A DNA stretch of 7,377 bases from Dehalococcoidia bacterium (GTDB lineage Bacteria > Chloroflexota > Dehalococcoidia > GIF9 > UBA5629). The DNA is taken from assembly GCA_028715025.1 (NCBI GenBank), contig JAQTLG010000079.1, forward strand, positions 1 to 7,377, written 5' to 3'. Within the stretch, counting starts at the first letter, position 1; every line of letters begins with the position of its first letter. The position numbers and the translations under genes were made by a program. Positions 1-5,620 of this stretch are shown one piece after another. Below the pieces are notes generated by a model. That model did no database searches. It was not told the origin of the DNA and saw nothing but the letters and a program-made list of their open reading frames with translations.

Positions 1-824
1 TCGGATCCGCCGTCGGCTTCCTGGTTGGTGGTTGGGTAAGCAAGGACTATGGATGGCAGGCGGCCTTCTGGGCGCTGGCCGCCCCGGGTGTCATCTTCGG
101 TATACTGGCCTGGTTCCTGCCGGACTACAAAATCCAAAAGGATACGCTACAAAAAGCCGGCGGAGGTAAAACAGCTTTAGCCACAACTCTTAAGGAGATG
201 CTCAACATCAGGACGTTGCCAGTACTTTATGTCTCTGTGGCGCTGTCGATGTGTCTGCAACAGGGGACAATACCCTGGGTGACGGTACTGCTCAACCGGA
301 ATATGGGAATGGACAATGCTGTGGCTGCCACAGCCTCTTCAGGTATAGCCATGCTGGCCGTGATCTCAATGCCGTTGGGTGGTTGGGTGGCAGACCGTGT
401 CTCGCGCCATAATCCGCGCAATAAAGTGCTGGTTATGGTGGCAGGGTTATGGGCATGCTCATTACTCATGGCGGCGGGCGCTTACCTGGGATCTATGCCG
501 ATATTTGTGGCCGGCGCTTTCTTCATCCCCTTCGGCGTCTCGGCTCAACTTAACACGGTTCAGGAGATTGTGCCCATCTACCGTCGGGCTACGGCCTGGG
601 GCCTATATATGTTCGCCGGTTACTTCCTGGGTGGAATGTGGGGACCCATCATCATGGGGGCAGTCTCCGATGCAGCGGGCATACAGAACGCCTATATAGT
701 TATCTGCGCAATCGGAATAGCCTCCTCGATCGGGCTGTTGTGGGCCTGCCGGCACTTCAATGCTGACTACCAGCGTGCCCGTGATGTGGACCGCTCCATG
801 GGGTTGCTGGAAACAAGCCGATAA
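1..824 (+). CDS. Major facilitator superfamily (MFS) transporter, C-terminal part (5' end outside window)
   Basis: The reading frame is open from the window edge (first full codon at position 3) and ends at TAA 822-824, giving 273 residues. A Met at 198 exists but is internal: the upstream frame is continuous and encodes transporter-like sequence. The first residues (GSAVGFLVGGWVS, then a Trp/Phe-rich hydrophobic stretch) look like the end of TM5 and TM6 of a 12-helix MFS protein. A charged central loop follows, at residues about 44-65, and then about six hydrophobic segments. GGWVADRVSR, near residues 126-135, matches the second copy of MFS motif A (G-x-x-x-D-R-x-G-like) expected between TM8 and TM9. 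It should be a secondary transporter in the cytoplasmic membrane. The substrate cannot be read from what is visible; the family includes anion:cation symporters and drug efflux pumps. The family call is solid and the subfamily is unknown. Confidence 0.88.
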   Translation, partial: GSAVGFLVGGWVSKDYGWQAAFWALAAPGVIFGILAWFLPDYKIQKDTLQKAGGGKTALATTLKEMLNIRTLPVLYVSVALSMCLQQGTIPWVTVLLNRNMGMDNAVAATASSGIAMLAVISMPLGGWVADRVSRHNPRNKVLVMVAGLWACSLLMAAGAYLGSMPIFVAGAFFIPFGVSAQLNTVQEIVPIYRRATAWGLYMFAGYFLGGMWGPIIMGAVSDAAGIQNAYIVICAIGIASSIGLLWACRHFNADYQRARDVDRSMGLLETSR

Positions 825-848
825 CTACGTTGCTTAGCAGGGTATGTG

Positions 849-881
849 CGGGCGCGGCTGCGGTGGCGCCCGTTAAATTTT
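849..881 (+). terminator. Candidate rho-independent terminator after the MFS gene
   Basis: A perfect 7-bp GC-only stem (CGGGCGC 849-855 pairing with GCGCCCG 866-872) encloses a 10-nt loop and is followed directly by TTAAATTTT (873-881). It lies 24 bases after the MFS stop codon. The T tract is interrupted by AAA, so termination may be partial. It separates the transporter from the next gene, which has its own promoter-like sequence. Confidence 0.6.
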
Positions 882-906
882 CGGGCTCATTGTTTCATCT
901 TTTTTC

Positions 907-936
907 TTGAGCCGATTGGAAAATGGCGGCTATTAT
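907..936 (+). promoter_or_regulatory. Candidate sigma70-type promoter for the PlsY-like gene
   Basis: TTGAGC (907-912) and TATTAT (931-936) are separated by 18 bases, close to the -35/-10 consensus. An overlapping alternative -10 is TATATT at 934-939. The inferred transcription start near 943 leaves a leader of about 23 bases containing GAGG (956-959), six bases ahead of the ATG at 966. Its place between a terminator-like hairpin and a gene start supports the call. Confidence 0.5.
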
Positions 937-965
937 ATTATGCTTATGGTATCACGAGGTAGACC

Positions 966-1592
966 ATGGAAGTAGCTACATGGACTGTGGTTGGGCTGAC
1001 GTTGGGTTGCCTGCCTTTTTCCTACTGGGTGGGCCGCGTGCTTTTACGCAAAGATATCAGGCGTTACGGTGACGGCAACCCGGGCGCCACCAATGTTTTT
1101 AATGCCGGTGGGCCTGTGCTGTATGTCCTGGCGATACTTTTGGACGCTTTCAAAGCGGCCTTGCCGGTGTGGCTTTCCCAGCAGGTCTCACATGTGACAG
1201 GGCTCGCAATGATACCGGTGGCGCTGGCGCCGCTGGTAGGCAACGTTTTTTCACCTTTTCTGCGGTTCAATGGGGGAACCGGTGTGGCTGTGGTCTATGG
1301 CACATGGCTGGCGCTGACCGGGTGGCAGGGGCCTGTAATTGTTGCTGCTTCCTTCGGGCTCCTCTTTATTTTTATCAGGGAAACTCCCTGGTGCGTGATC
1401 ATCGGGATGACCATGGTCACTGTTTTTTTATTGATCGCGCAGTACCCGTACTATATGGCGATTGTGTCTACTGGGCAGGCAGTGCTTATGGGATACAGGC
1501 GCAGTCAGAGCTTTACACACTGGCCGAAGATGCAGAAATGGGTCAACGTGCTATCAGGCAGGAATAAGACAGATACGCCTCTGCAATCCTGA
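966..1592 (+). CDS. PlsY-family (glycerol-3-phosphate acyltransferase-like) membrane protein with divergent active-site motifs
   Basis: This 208-residue integral membrane protein has the PlsY length and layout. PlsY transfers an acyl group from acyl-phosphate to glycerol 3-phosphate, the first step of phospholipid synthesis. Motif 1 is recognisable: GCLPFSYWVGR (14-24), DIRRYGDGNPGATNV (30-44). So is the D60-x-x-K63 pair after the second hydrophobic segment. Motif 2 appears as GNVFSPFLRFNGGTGVA (92-108). Compared with the usual family pattern, GSGN is GDGN (Ser to Asp), GH is GN, GGKG is GGTG, and the third motif HRENI reads YRRSQ (177-181). The essential Arg of motif 1 (R32) and the glycines of motif 2 remain. 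The start is supported by GAGG six bases upstream. The family is confident, but activity as a genuine PlsY is doubtful. It is probably a paralogue with a different acceptor or donor; a housekeeping copy would be expected elsewhere in the genome. Confidence 0.85.
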   Translation: MEVATWTVVGLTLGCLPFSYWVGRVLLRKDIRRYGDGNPGATNVFNAGGPVLYVLAILLDAFKAALPVWLSQQVSHVTGLAMIPVALAPLVGNVFSPFLRFNGGTGVAVVYGTWLALTGWQGPVIVAASFGLLFIFIRETPWCVIIGMTMVTVFLLIAQYPYYMAIVSTGQAVLMGYRRSQSFTHWPKMQKWVNVLSGRNKTDTPLQS

Positions 1593-1605
1593 CGCATTTG
1601 CCGGC

Positions 1606-1623
1606 GCCTGTGATATGACAGGC
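1606..1623. terminator. Weak hairpin in the convergent gap between the PlsY-like and surface-protein genes
   Basis: The 58-base gap between two converging stop codons holds a perfect 6-bp inverted repeat, GCCTGT (1606-1611) and ACAGGC (1618-1623), with a 6-nt loop. On the plus strand it is followed by an AT-rich stretch (ACTTCAATTATTTCAAT) but no real T run. On the minus strand there is no T run either. It could act as a shared bidirectional terminator, but the evidence is only the position and the stem. Confidence 0.3.
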
Positions 1624-1650
1624 ACTTCAATTATTTCAATACGGGTTAAT

Positions 1651-4425
1651 CTATTCTTTGTCCCATAGAGTGCGTGTATCCTTGAGCACACCGACCACGG
1701 GATCAAGCAGCCTTTCCCTGACCAGGGTCCGCATTTCTTCGTGGGTGGCGATGTATTCCGCCAGGGGAGGGCTGCAGTGGTAATAAGTATCCACCGCCCA
1801 CCGACCCGGCTCACTCTTTATCAGAACATGGTCGCGGAAAGAACGCAGCGTATCGAGCTCGGCCGCTGTCTGGCTGCCGTAGGCCGCAGTGGCGATAAAG
1901 CAGCTGAACGGTCCTATCTTCCACTTACTCTGTGAGTCTTCGTCGTCCGATCCTTTAATCTTGCGGGAGATGGTATCTTTGCCGCCCCTGCCGTCCTGGA
2001 CCTCGAGCTGCATAACGTGTCCGCCCGAAGGAATCTTCCATTTCCACTGCGCCTGGCCTGTGTACTGGGACAGAAGGTCACCGTCGAGATACCAGGAGTA
2101 GCTCAGCTTGTCGCCGTCGGTGTCTGTTGACTGGCTGATCACCTGAACAGTCTGTCCCACCTGCGGTTGTGGGGGATTAAAAGTAAAAGCGGCTTTAGGA
2201 GGATTATTGGCGCCGGGAACAGGCTGCGGGCTGGGACTTGGCTGCGGCGCCTGTGTGACCGATACCTGCGTCTGATAGAAATTTAATGCTCCGTTGCTGT
2301 CAGCTACCTGCAGGCCGATTGTGTGCGTTCCCACCGTTGGATTCTGGTAAATACAATAAGGCTGGTTAGCGTACTGTGTCATGGCTATGCCATCAATAGT
2401 CCAGGCGTAGGTGAGCATGTCTCCGTCAGGATCAGTGGACTGGCTGCTGGCCACGATGTTACTGGTCGTCTGTGGTGATTGCGGCGTTACAGTGAAGTAG
2501 GCGGTCGGTGGCCGGTTGGTATTTGGTGTTGGCTGAGGTGGTACAGGTTGCGGGGGCTCAACAGAGTCCACGAAATACTGAGTCTGGGCCGTGGCCGTGC
2601 CGCCCTTGCTGTCAGCTACTGTCAGCACGGCAGCATGATAACCGGCAGCCTGGCCGGGGAGAATACAGTAAACCATATTGTTGTACTGAGTTAATTGCGA
2701 TCCATCAATCGACCATGTGTAGGAGAGACTGTCTCCATCCGGGTCATAAGACTGACTGCTTATGATAATTGTATCGGCAGTAGTTGGAGATTGCGGTATC
2801 ACCGTAAACTGCGCCACCGGTTTCTGGTTGGCAGGCGGGATTATTTCATCAGATCCCGTCAGCGTGCCATCCCACGGTCCCATCCAGGAGCAGTCGGAAT
2901 ACTTCCAGTCGCCCTTGAACGAGTTCCCGTCTTCCGACATGACGAATAAAAAGGCGCCTGCATCCTTGGGCGCAGAGTAAGAGGGCGACCTCGACCATGT
3001 TCCGCTGAAATTGCGGCCGTTTATCGTGCCGTCCAGTTTGCCGTTATTTGTGGTATATGTGCCGGTGGCCGAAGTGCCATATACTGTTATCTCCATGGTG
3101 CCCCAGTCCGTGTTCCAGGTGCCGCCCCAGTTGTATAGCGCTAAGGGGTCAGCCTCAAATCCAATTTTTAGCAGACCTTTGCGCGTGCCGGACCAGTCGT
3201 TTTCGTACCAGCTGCCGGTAGAACCGTAGCGCCAGCGGCCGGTGATTTTCTGGTGTTCGGGGCTCATTGTCAGCTCAACATCTCCGGCATCATTGGGGGG
3301 GCTGTAGCTGGGAGACTCGGACCACCAGCCCGTAAATGTATCGCCGGATACGGTGCCGCTGATTTTACCGCTGTCATGTGAATAGATGCCGGAAACCTGG
3401 TTTCCGTTCTGGGATAAGACCATAGTGCCCCATCTCGTCTCCCAGGTGCCTGCCCAGGGCCCCGATACCGGAGTGGGAGTAGGAGAAGGTGTAGGAGAAG
3501 GTGTAGGCGTAGGTGTAGGTGTAGGTGTTGGTGTTGGGTTTGGTTGCCCTGCCCTGGTACCTATGATATCGCCGTCCCAGTCGCAGGAGCCGTACCTCCA
3601 TTGCCCTTCGATCTTTTTACAGCCCGGCTGTATAGTGAAAATGAAGTCACCGGCATCATGTGGGGGTTGGTAGGTAGGCGCCTCCGACCATGTGCCCATG
3701 GCTATATTACGGTCAATCACCGTACCATCGACCCTGCCGCCCTGGTAATTATAGGTACCTGTAAGCTTGTTGCCGCTTTGTGTAAGGGTCAAATCTCCGA
3801 AGTCGGTATCCCATACACCGGTGAACTCGCATGCCCACGATGAAGGAATAATGGGCGTCGGTGTAATATCGGGAGATGGTGTGGGAGTGGGCATAATGGG
3901 TTCGGGTGTAATATCAGGCGTTGGCGGGATATATGGTGGTGGTGTGGGTGTAGGGGTGGGCGTGATCGGCTGTGGAGTAACCGAGCCTGACCGGGTTCCG
4001 GTTACTGTGAACCTGTCGTCCCATACCCCATAGTGATATTCGCCTATGAATAATCCGGTGAAAGCGGTGCCGGAACTGTTCAGCGAAAGCTTGACCTGGC
4101 CATTAACATGTGGATGCTGACTCGGATTATTCCAGGTGTTGGACCAGGTCCCGGTGAGATTATTGCCGGATGTGGTGCCTGTAAGTTGCCAGCCGTAATA
4201 ATCGGAAGTGCCGGTTACCTGGCTACCGGATTGGGTAAATACCATATCAAACTCATAGGAATTGATGGTCCCGTATTCCATGATGGTCCATGTAGTATGC
4301 CAGGTGCCTCCCCAGTTTCCCTCGGGGCGGGTACCGTCAGCAGATACGGGTATACCAGGCAACACAATGCTTGATATCAGGAGCAGTACCGGCAAAAGCT
4401 TCAGGATGAAAGTGGACAATTTCAT
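1651..4425 (-). CDS. Large secreted modular protein: four Trp/Gly-rich beta modules, three PKD-like domains, C-terminal CFI box
   Basis: This is a 924-residue secreted protein of unknown function. The start is fixed by GGAGGAGG just upstream (4429-4436). Residues 1-29 form a signal peptide: K2, a hydrophobic core, and a likely cut after VSA. Four related modules follow, at about 37-146, 198-293, 322-416 and 431-524. Each has G-T-W near its start, an SG/GN turn, a G-x-x-x-G-T core, a P-T/S-Y-x-x-P-x-DAG segment (copies 2-4) and a closing W-x-G-T. Pro/Thr-rich linkers lie at 147-197 and 294-321. PKD-like domains at about 533-619, 637-723 and 740-824 carry D-P/T-D-G-D-x-L-x-Y-x-W. After an acidic spacer comes SCFIATAAYG (841-850) and a conserved-looking tail to about 915. 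I recall this box as a recurrent C-terminal region of exported proteins in Chloroflexota and Deltaproteobacteria, suspected of a sorting role. The protein is probably cell-surface attached, with binding or adhesion more likely than catalysis, since no enzymatic motif is visible. Confidence 0.9.
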   Translation of the reverse strand: MKLSTFILKLLPVLLLISSIVLPGIPVSADGTRPEGNWGGTWHTTWTIMEYGTINSYEFDMVFTQSGSQVTGTSDYYGWQLTGTTSGNNLTGTWSNTWNNPSQHPHVNGQVKLSLNSSGTAFTGLFIGEYHYGVWDDRFTVTGTRSGSVTPQPITPTPTPTPPPYIPPTPDITPEPIMPTPTPSPDITPTPIIPSSWACEFTGVWDTDFGDLTLTQSGNKLTGTYNYQGGRVDGTVIDRNIAMGTWSEAPTYQPPHDAGDFIFTIQPGCKKIEGQWRYGSCDWDGDIIGTRAGQPNPTPTPTPTPTPTPSPTPSPTPTPVSGPWAGTWETRWGTMVLSQNGNQVSGIYSHDSGKISGTVSGDTFTGWWSESPSYSPPNDAGDVELTMSPEHQKITGRWRYGSTGSWYENDWSGTRKGLLKIGFEADPLALYNWGGTWNTDWGTMEITVYGTSATGTYTTNNGKLDGTINGRNFSGTWSRSPSYSAPKDAGAFLFVMSEDGNSFKGDWKYSDCSWMGPWDGTLTGSDEIIPPANQKPVAQFTVIPQSPTTADTIIISSQSYDPDGDSLSYTWSIDGSQLTQYNNMVYCILPGQAAGYHAAVLTVADSKGGTATAQTQYFVDSVEPPQPVPPQPTPNTNRPPTAYFTVTPQSPQTTSNIVASSQSTDPDGDMLTYAWTIDGIAMTQYANQPYCIYQNPTVGTHTIGLQVADSNGALNFYQTQVSVTQAPQPSPSPQPVPGANNPPKAAFTFNPPQPQVGQTVQVISQSTDTDGDKLSYSWYLDGDLLSQYTGQAQWKWKIPSGGHVMQLEVQDGRGGKDTISRKIKGSDDEDSQSKWKIGPFSCFIATAAYGSQTAAELDTLRSFRDHVLIKSEPGRWAVDTYYHCSPPLAEYIATHEEMRTLVRERLLDPVVGVLKDTRTLWDKE
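1681..1905 (-). other. C-terminal CFI-box domain of the surface protein
   Basis: Residues about 841-915 contain C842-F-I-A-T-A-A-Y-G, then L-x-x-L-R-S-F-R-D (857-865), Y-Y-x-C-S-P-P-L-A-E-Y-I (881-892) and a Leu/Val-rich helix-like end. I recall the same order (CFIATAAYG, LRxFRD, YYxxSPPxAxxI) at the extreme C-terminus of many otherwise unrelated exported proteins. The domain is therefore probably a portable sorting, anchoring or processing signal. The Cys at the start of the box is the obvious candidate for covalent modification, which is inference. Confidence 0.7.
1954..2829 (-). repeat. Three tandem PKD-like domains within the surface protein
   Basis: Copies at 2569-2829, 2257-2517 and 1954-2208 each start with a Pro-x-A-x-F-T strand. 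Each then has Q-S-x-D-P/T-D-G-D-x-L-x-Y-x-W-x-x-D-G and ends with a V-x-D-S/G-x-G-type strand. This pattern is typical of PKD-like Ig-fold spacers in extracellular proteins. Copies 1 and 2 share a Tyr-Cys-Ile element (C587, C691) that copy 3 lacks. Short Pro/Gln-rich linkers separate the copies. Confidence 0.8.
3471..3542 (-). repeat. Imperfect hexanucleotide tandem repeat coding for a Pro-Thr linker
   Basis: On the plus strand about eleven to twelve hexamers run in tandem with consensus GTGTAG (variants GAGTAG, GAGAAG, GCGTAG, GTGTTG). Read on the coding strand they give alternating Pro-Thr and Pro-Ser residues, roughly 295-319, joining module copies 2 and 3. The six-base unit equals two codons, so changes in copy number keep the frame and would alter only linker length. 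Confidence 0.75.
3835..3987 (-). repeat. Second Pro/Thr-rich linker, low complexity
   Basis: This stretch codes for residues 147-197, rich in Pro, Thr and Ile, with the blocks DITPEPIMPTPTP and DITPTPIIP as a loose internal duplication. It links module copies 1 and 2. The DNA shows recurring GGTGTG/GGTGTA-type hexamers like those of the other linker, but less regular. Confidence 0.6.
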
Positions 4426-4436
4426 AATCCTCCTCC

Positions 4437-4466
4437 AATATAACCGGGTCGTAGACCCTTCCTCAA
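4437..4466 (-). promoter_or_regulatory. Candidate promoter with internal palindrome for the surface-protein gene
   Basis: Read on the minus strand, TTGAGG (4466-4461) and TATATT (4442-4437) are 18 bases apart, a fair sigma70 match, and the 13-base palindrome at 4446-4458 fills the spacer. The difficulty is position: transcription would start near 4430, inside the GGAGGAGG ribosome binding site and about five bases before the ATG. The real promoter may instead lie upstream, with the palindrome in the leader. Confidence 0.25.
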
Positions 4467-4495
4467 TAGGCAGGTGAAATCGGTGGTAAAATATC

Positions 4496-4508
4496 TCTAA
4501 CAGTTAGA
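4496..4508. promoter_or_regulatory. Perfect 13-base palindrome, candidate operator
   Basis: TCTAAC and GTTAGA flank a single central A, a compact dyad of the type bound by dimeric regulators. It sits 71 bases upstream of the surface-protein start, next to the AT-rich TATTTT (minus strand, 4493-4488), which could serve as a -10 element although no good -35 accompanies it. A single perfect dyad of this size can also occur by chance. Confidence 0.3.
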
Positions 4509-4692
4509 ATACCAGAAAAAGTCTGCAGATAATAGTCTCATTGCCGATATGCCGATGGACAGGCTGGAATATCTGGCTGCTAAAGATTATGTTGTCAGGC
4601 TGGATACGGCTGTGCGGCAGTCGCTACCGCTGTGTCCGGTTATCGATTATTGACCTGTCCACGTTGAAAATAAGAGCCGGTTGACTTATCAT

Positions 4693-4720
4693 TTGCTGAC
4701 GGTGAACAGCCGATTATTAT
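4693..4720 (+). promoter_or_regulatory. Candidate sigma70-type promoter for the SDR / acyl-CoA synthetase pair
   Basis: TTGCTG (4693-4698) and TATTAT (4715-4720) are 16 bases apart. A start near 4727 would leave a short leader with AGGAGGG (4736-4742) seven bases ahead of the GTG at 4750. Another -35-like sequence, TTGACT at 4681-4686, is too far from this -10 (28 bases) to pair with it. Confidence 0.45.
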
Positions 4721-4749
4721 AGGAATCAATATTTCAGGAGGGTAATCTT

Positions 4750-5568
4750 GTGTTTGAGCTCAGTCAATTTTCACTGAAGGGCAAAACAGCTATAGTTACG
4801 GGCGGGGGCCGCGGCATCGGCAAGGCGATAGCCGTCGGCTTCGCCAAAGCGGGGGCCAAAGTTGCGATCACCAGCCGTAAGATAGCTGACCTCGAATCAA
4901 CTGCCGCTGAGATCAAGACATTTGGAGGCGAGGCCTATCCCATCCAGGCGCATCTCGGGAAAATGGAAGAGATACAGAAGATGGTAGCAACCGCCATGGA
5001 AAAGCTGGGAGGTCGCATCGACATACTGGTGAACAATGCCGGCGCCAGCCCCGCTATGGCCAGCGTACTTGAATCAGACGAACGCCTCTGGGAAACGATT
5101 ATGAACGTGAACCTCAAAGGCATGTATTTTACCAGCCAGGCCGTTGCCAATATAATGAAAAAGCAGGGAGGCGGCAAGATCATCAATGTTGCTTCCGTAG
5201 ATGGCTTCAAGCCCGAGCCGGCGGTCAGCATATACTCCATATCCAAGGCGGGAGCACGCATGATAACCAAAGCTTTCGCTGCTGAGTTAATTCCCGACAA
5301 TATCCAGGTTAATACAATCGCTCCGGGTCCCATTGAAACCAAGATGATGAATTCGCACTGGGCTCATCTCCCACCGGAGGACGCAAAGAAAACGCACGAT
5401 ATGGTGGCCGGCATGCTCCCATCGGGTCGCATCGGGGATCCCGATGAGATCGCAGGAGCCGCTATCTACTTTGCATCGTCGGCTTCCAACTACACTACGG
5501 GCACAGAGATCGTTATAGACGGCGGACTGCTGATCAGCAGTATGCAACCTCCCATGACAGCGCATTAA
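4750..5568 (+). CDS. SDR-family NAD(P)-dependent oxidoreductase
   Basis: This is a 272-residue classical short-chain dehydrogenase/reductase, close to the family's usual 250-270. It starts with GTG, chosen because the strong AGGAGGG lies seven bases upstream and no in-frame ATG fits. The Rossmann nucleotide loop is T17-G-G-G-R-G-I-G24. The NNAG motif is at 95-98. The catalytic set is N121, S149, Y162 and K166 (Y-x-x-x-K as YSISK), and APGPIET (191-197) follows. Arg43 after the second strand (TSRK) favours NADP(H) over NAD(H), which is inference. The C-terminus has the usual Y-x-x-G-x-x-x-x-I-D-G-G ending, with a short extra tail. The fold and catalytic chemistry are clear: interconversion of a hydroxyl and a carbonyl group in the cytoplasm. 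The substrate is unknown. The closest-looking families are 3-oxoacyl-ACP reductase (FabG-like) and gluconate/glucose dehydrogenase types. A 52-base gap without a terminator leads to the acyl-CoA synthetase gene, suggesting an acyl-chain or hydroxyacid substrate. Confidence 0.92.
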   Translation: MFELSQFSLKGKTAIVTGGGRGIGKAIAVGFAKAGAKVAITSRKIADLESTAAEIKTFGGEAYPIQAHLGKMEEIQKMVATAMEKLGGRIDILVNNAGASPAMASVLESDERLWETIMNVNLKGMYFTSQAVANIMKKQGGGKIINVASVDGFKPEPAVSIYSISKAGARMITKAFAAELIPDNIQVNTIAPGPIETKMMNSHWAHLPPEDAKKTHDMVAGMLPSGRIGDPDEIAGAAIYFASSASNYTTGTEIVIDGGLLISSMQPPMTAH

Positions 5569-5620
5569 AGAATTTAAGTGAAACAGGCGGTAGCGGCTAT
5601 ACTTAATGGTAGGGTGGATG

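Larger units (their letters stand above)
2854..4317 (-). repeat. Four diverged copies of a ~95-110 residue Trp/Gly-rich module within the surface protein
   Basis: The copies lie at 3988-4317 (copy 1), 3547-3834 (copy 2), 3178-3462 (copy 3) and 2854-3135 (copy 4). Copies 2-4 are clearly alike: G-x-W-x-T-x-x-G-x-x-x-x-x-x-x-G, then G-x-x-x-G-T, W-S-x-x-P-T/S-Y, DAG, then G-x-W-x-Y. Copy 1 is longer and more diverged, lacks the DAG segment and has WSNTWNNPSQHPH in its place. Alternating hydrophobic residues and repeated G-T-W/G-T-Y turns suggest a small antiparallel beta-barrel, superficially like the avidin/lipocalin layout; that fold guess is inference. Confidence 0.8.
4437..4749. other. Divergent intergenic control region between the surface-protein and SDR genes
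   Basis: These 313 bases separate two gene starts pointing away from each other. Visible content is a palindrome GGGTC-GTA-GACCC (4446-4458), a palindrome TCTAAC-A-GTTAGA (4496-4508), a plus-strand promoter candidate at 4693-4720, and the duplicated octamer CGATTATT (4644-4651 and 4711-4718). A 34-codon ORF (4549-4653) without a ribosome binding site lies in the middle and may be chance. No terminator, RNA gene or riboswitch fold is recognised. Confidence 0.6.

Noticed and set aside
198..824. Complete 208-residue transporter gene starting at the Met at 198
   Set aside because: The frame is open upstream to the window edge and encodes typical MFS helix sequence, so this Met is internal and the gene is simply cut by the window.
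3471..3542. CRISPR array or regulatory repeat cluster
   Set aside because: The units are contiguous six-base codon pairs without spacers and encode a low-complexity linker inside a gene.
3386..4033. Plus-strand Gly/Val-rich ORFs (GVGVGVG) opposite the surface-protein gene
   Set aside because: They are the antisense reading of the Pro/Thr linker repeats, lack ribosome binding sites and overlap a convincing gene throughout.
4549..4653. 34-codon ORF as a confident CDS
   Set aside because: There is no ribosome binding site, the length is within chance expectation and no family is recognised. It is kept only as a low-interest finding.
5569..5620. Terminator or separate promoter between the SDR and acyl-CoA synthetase genes
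   Set aside because: No stable stem with a T run and no paired -35/-10 elements were seen in the 52 bases; co-transcription is the simpler reading.
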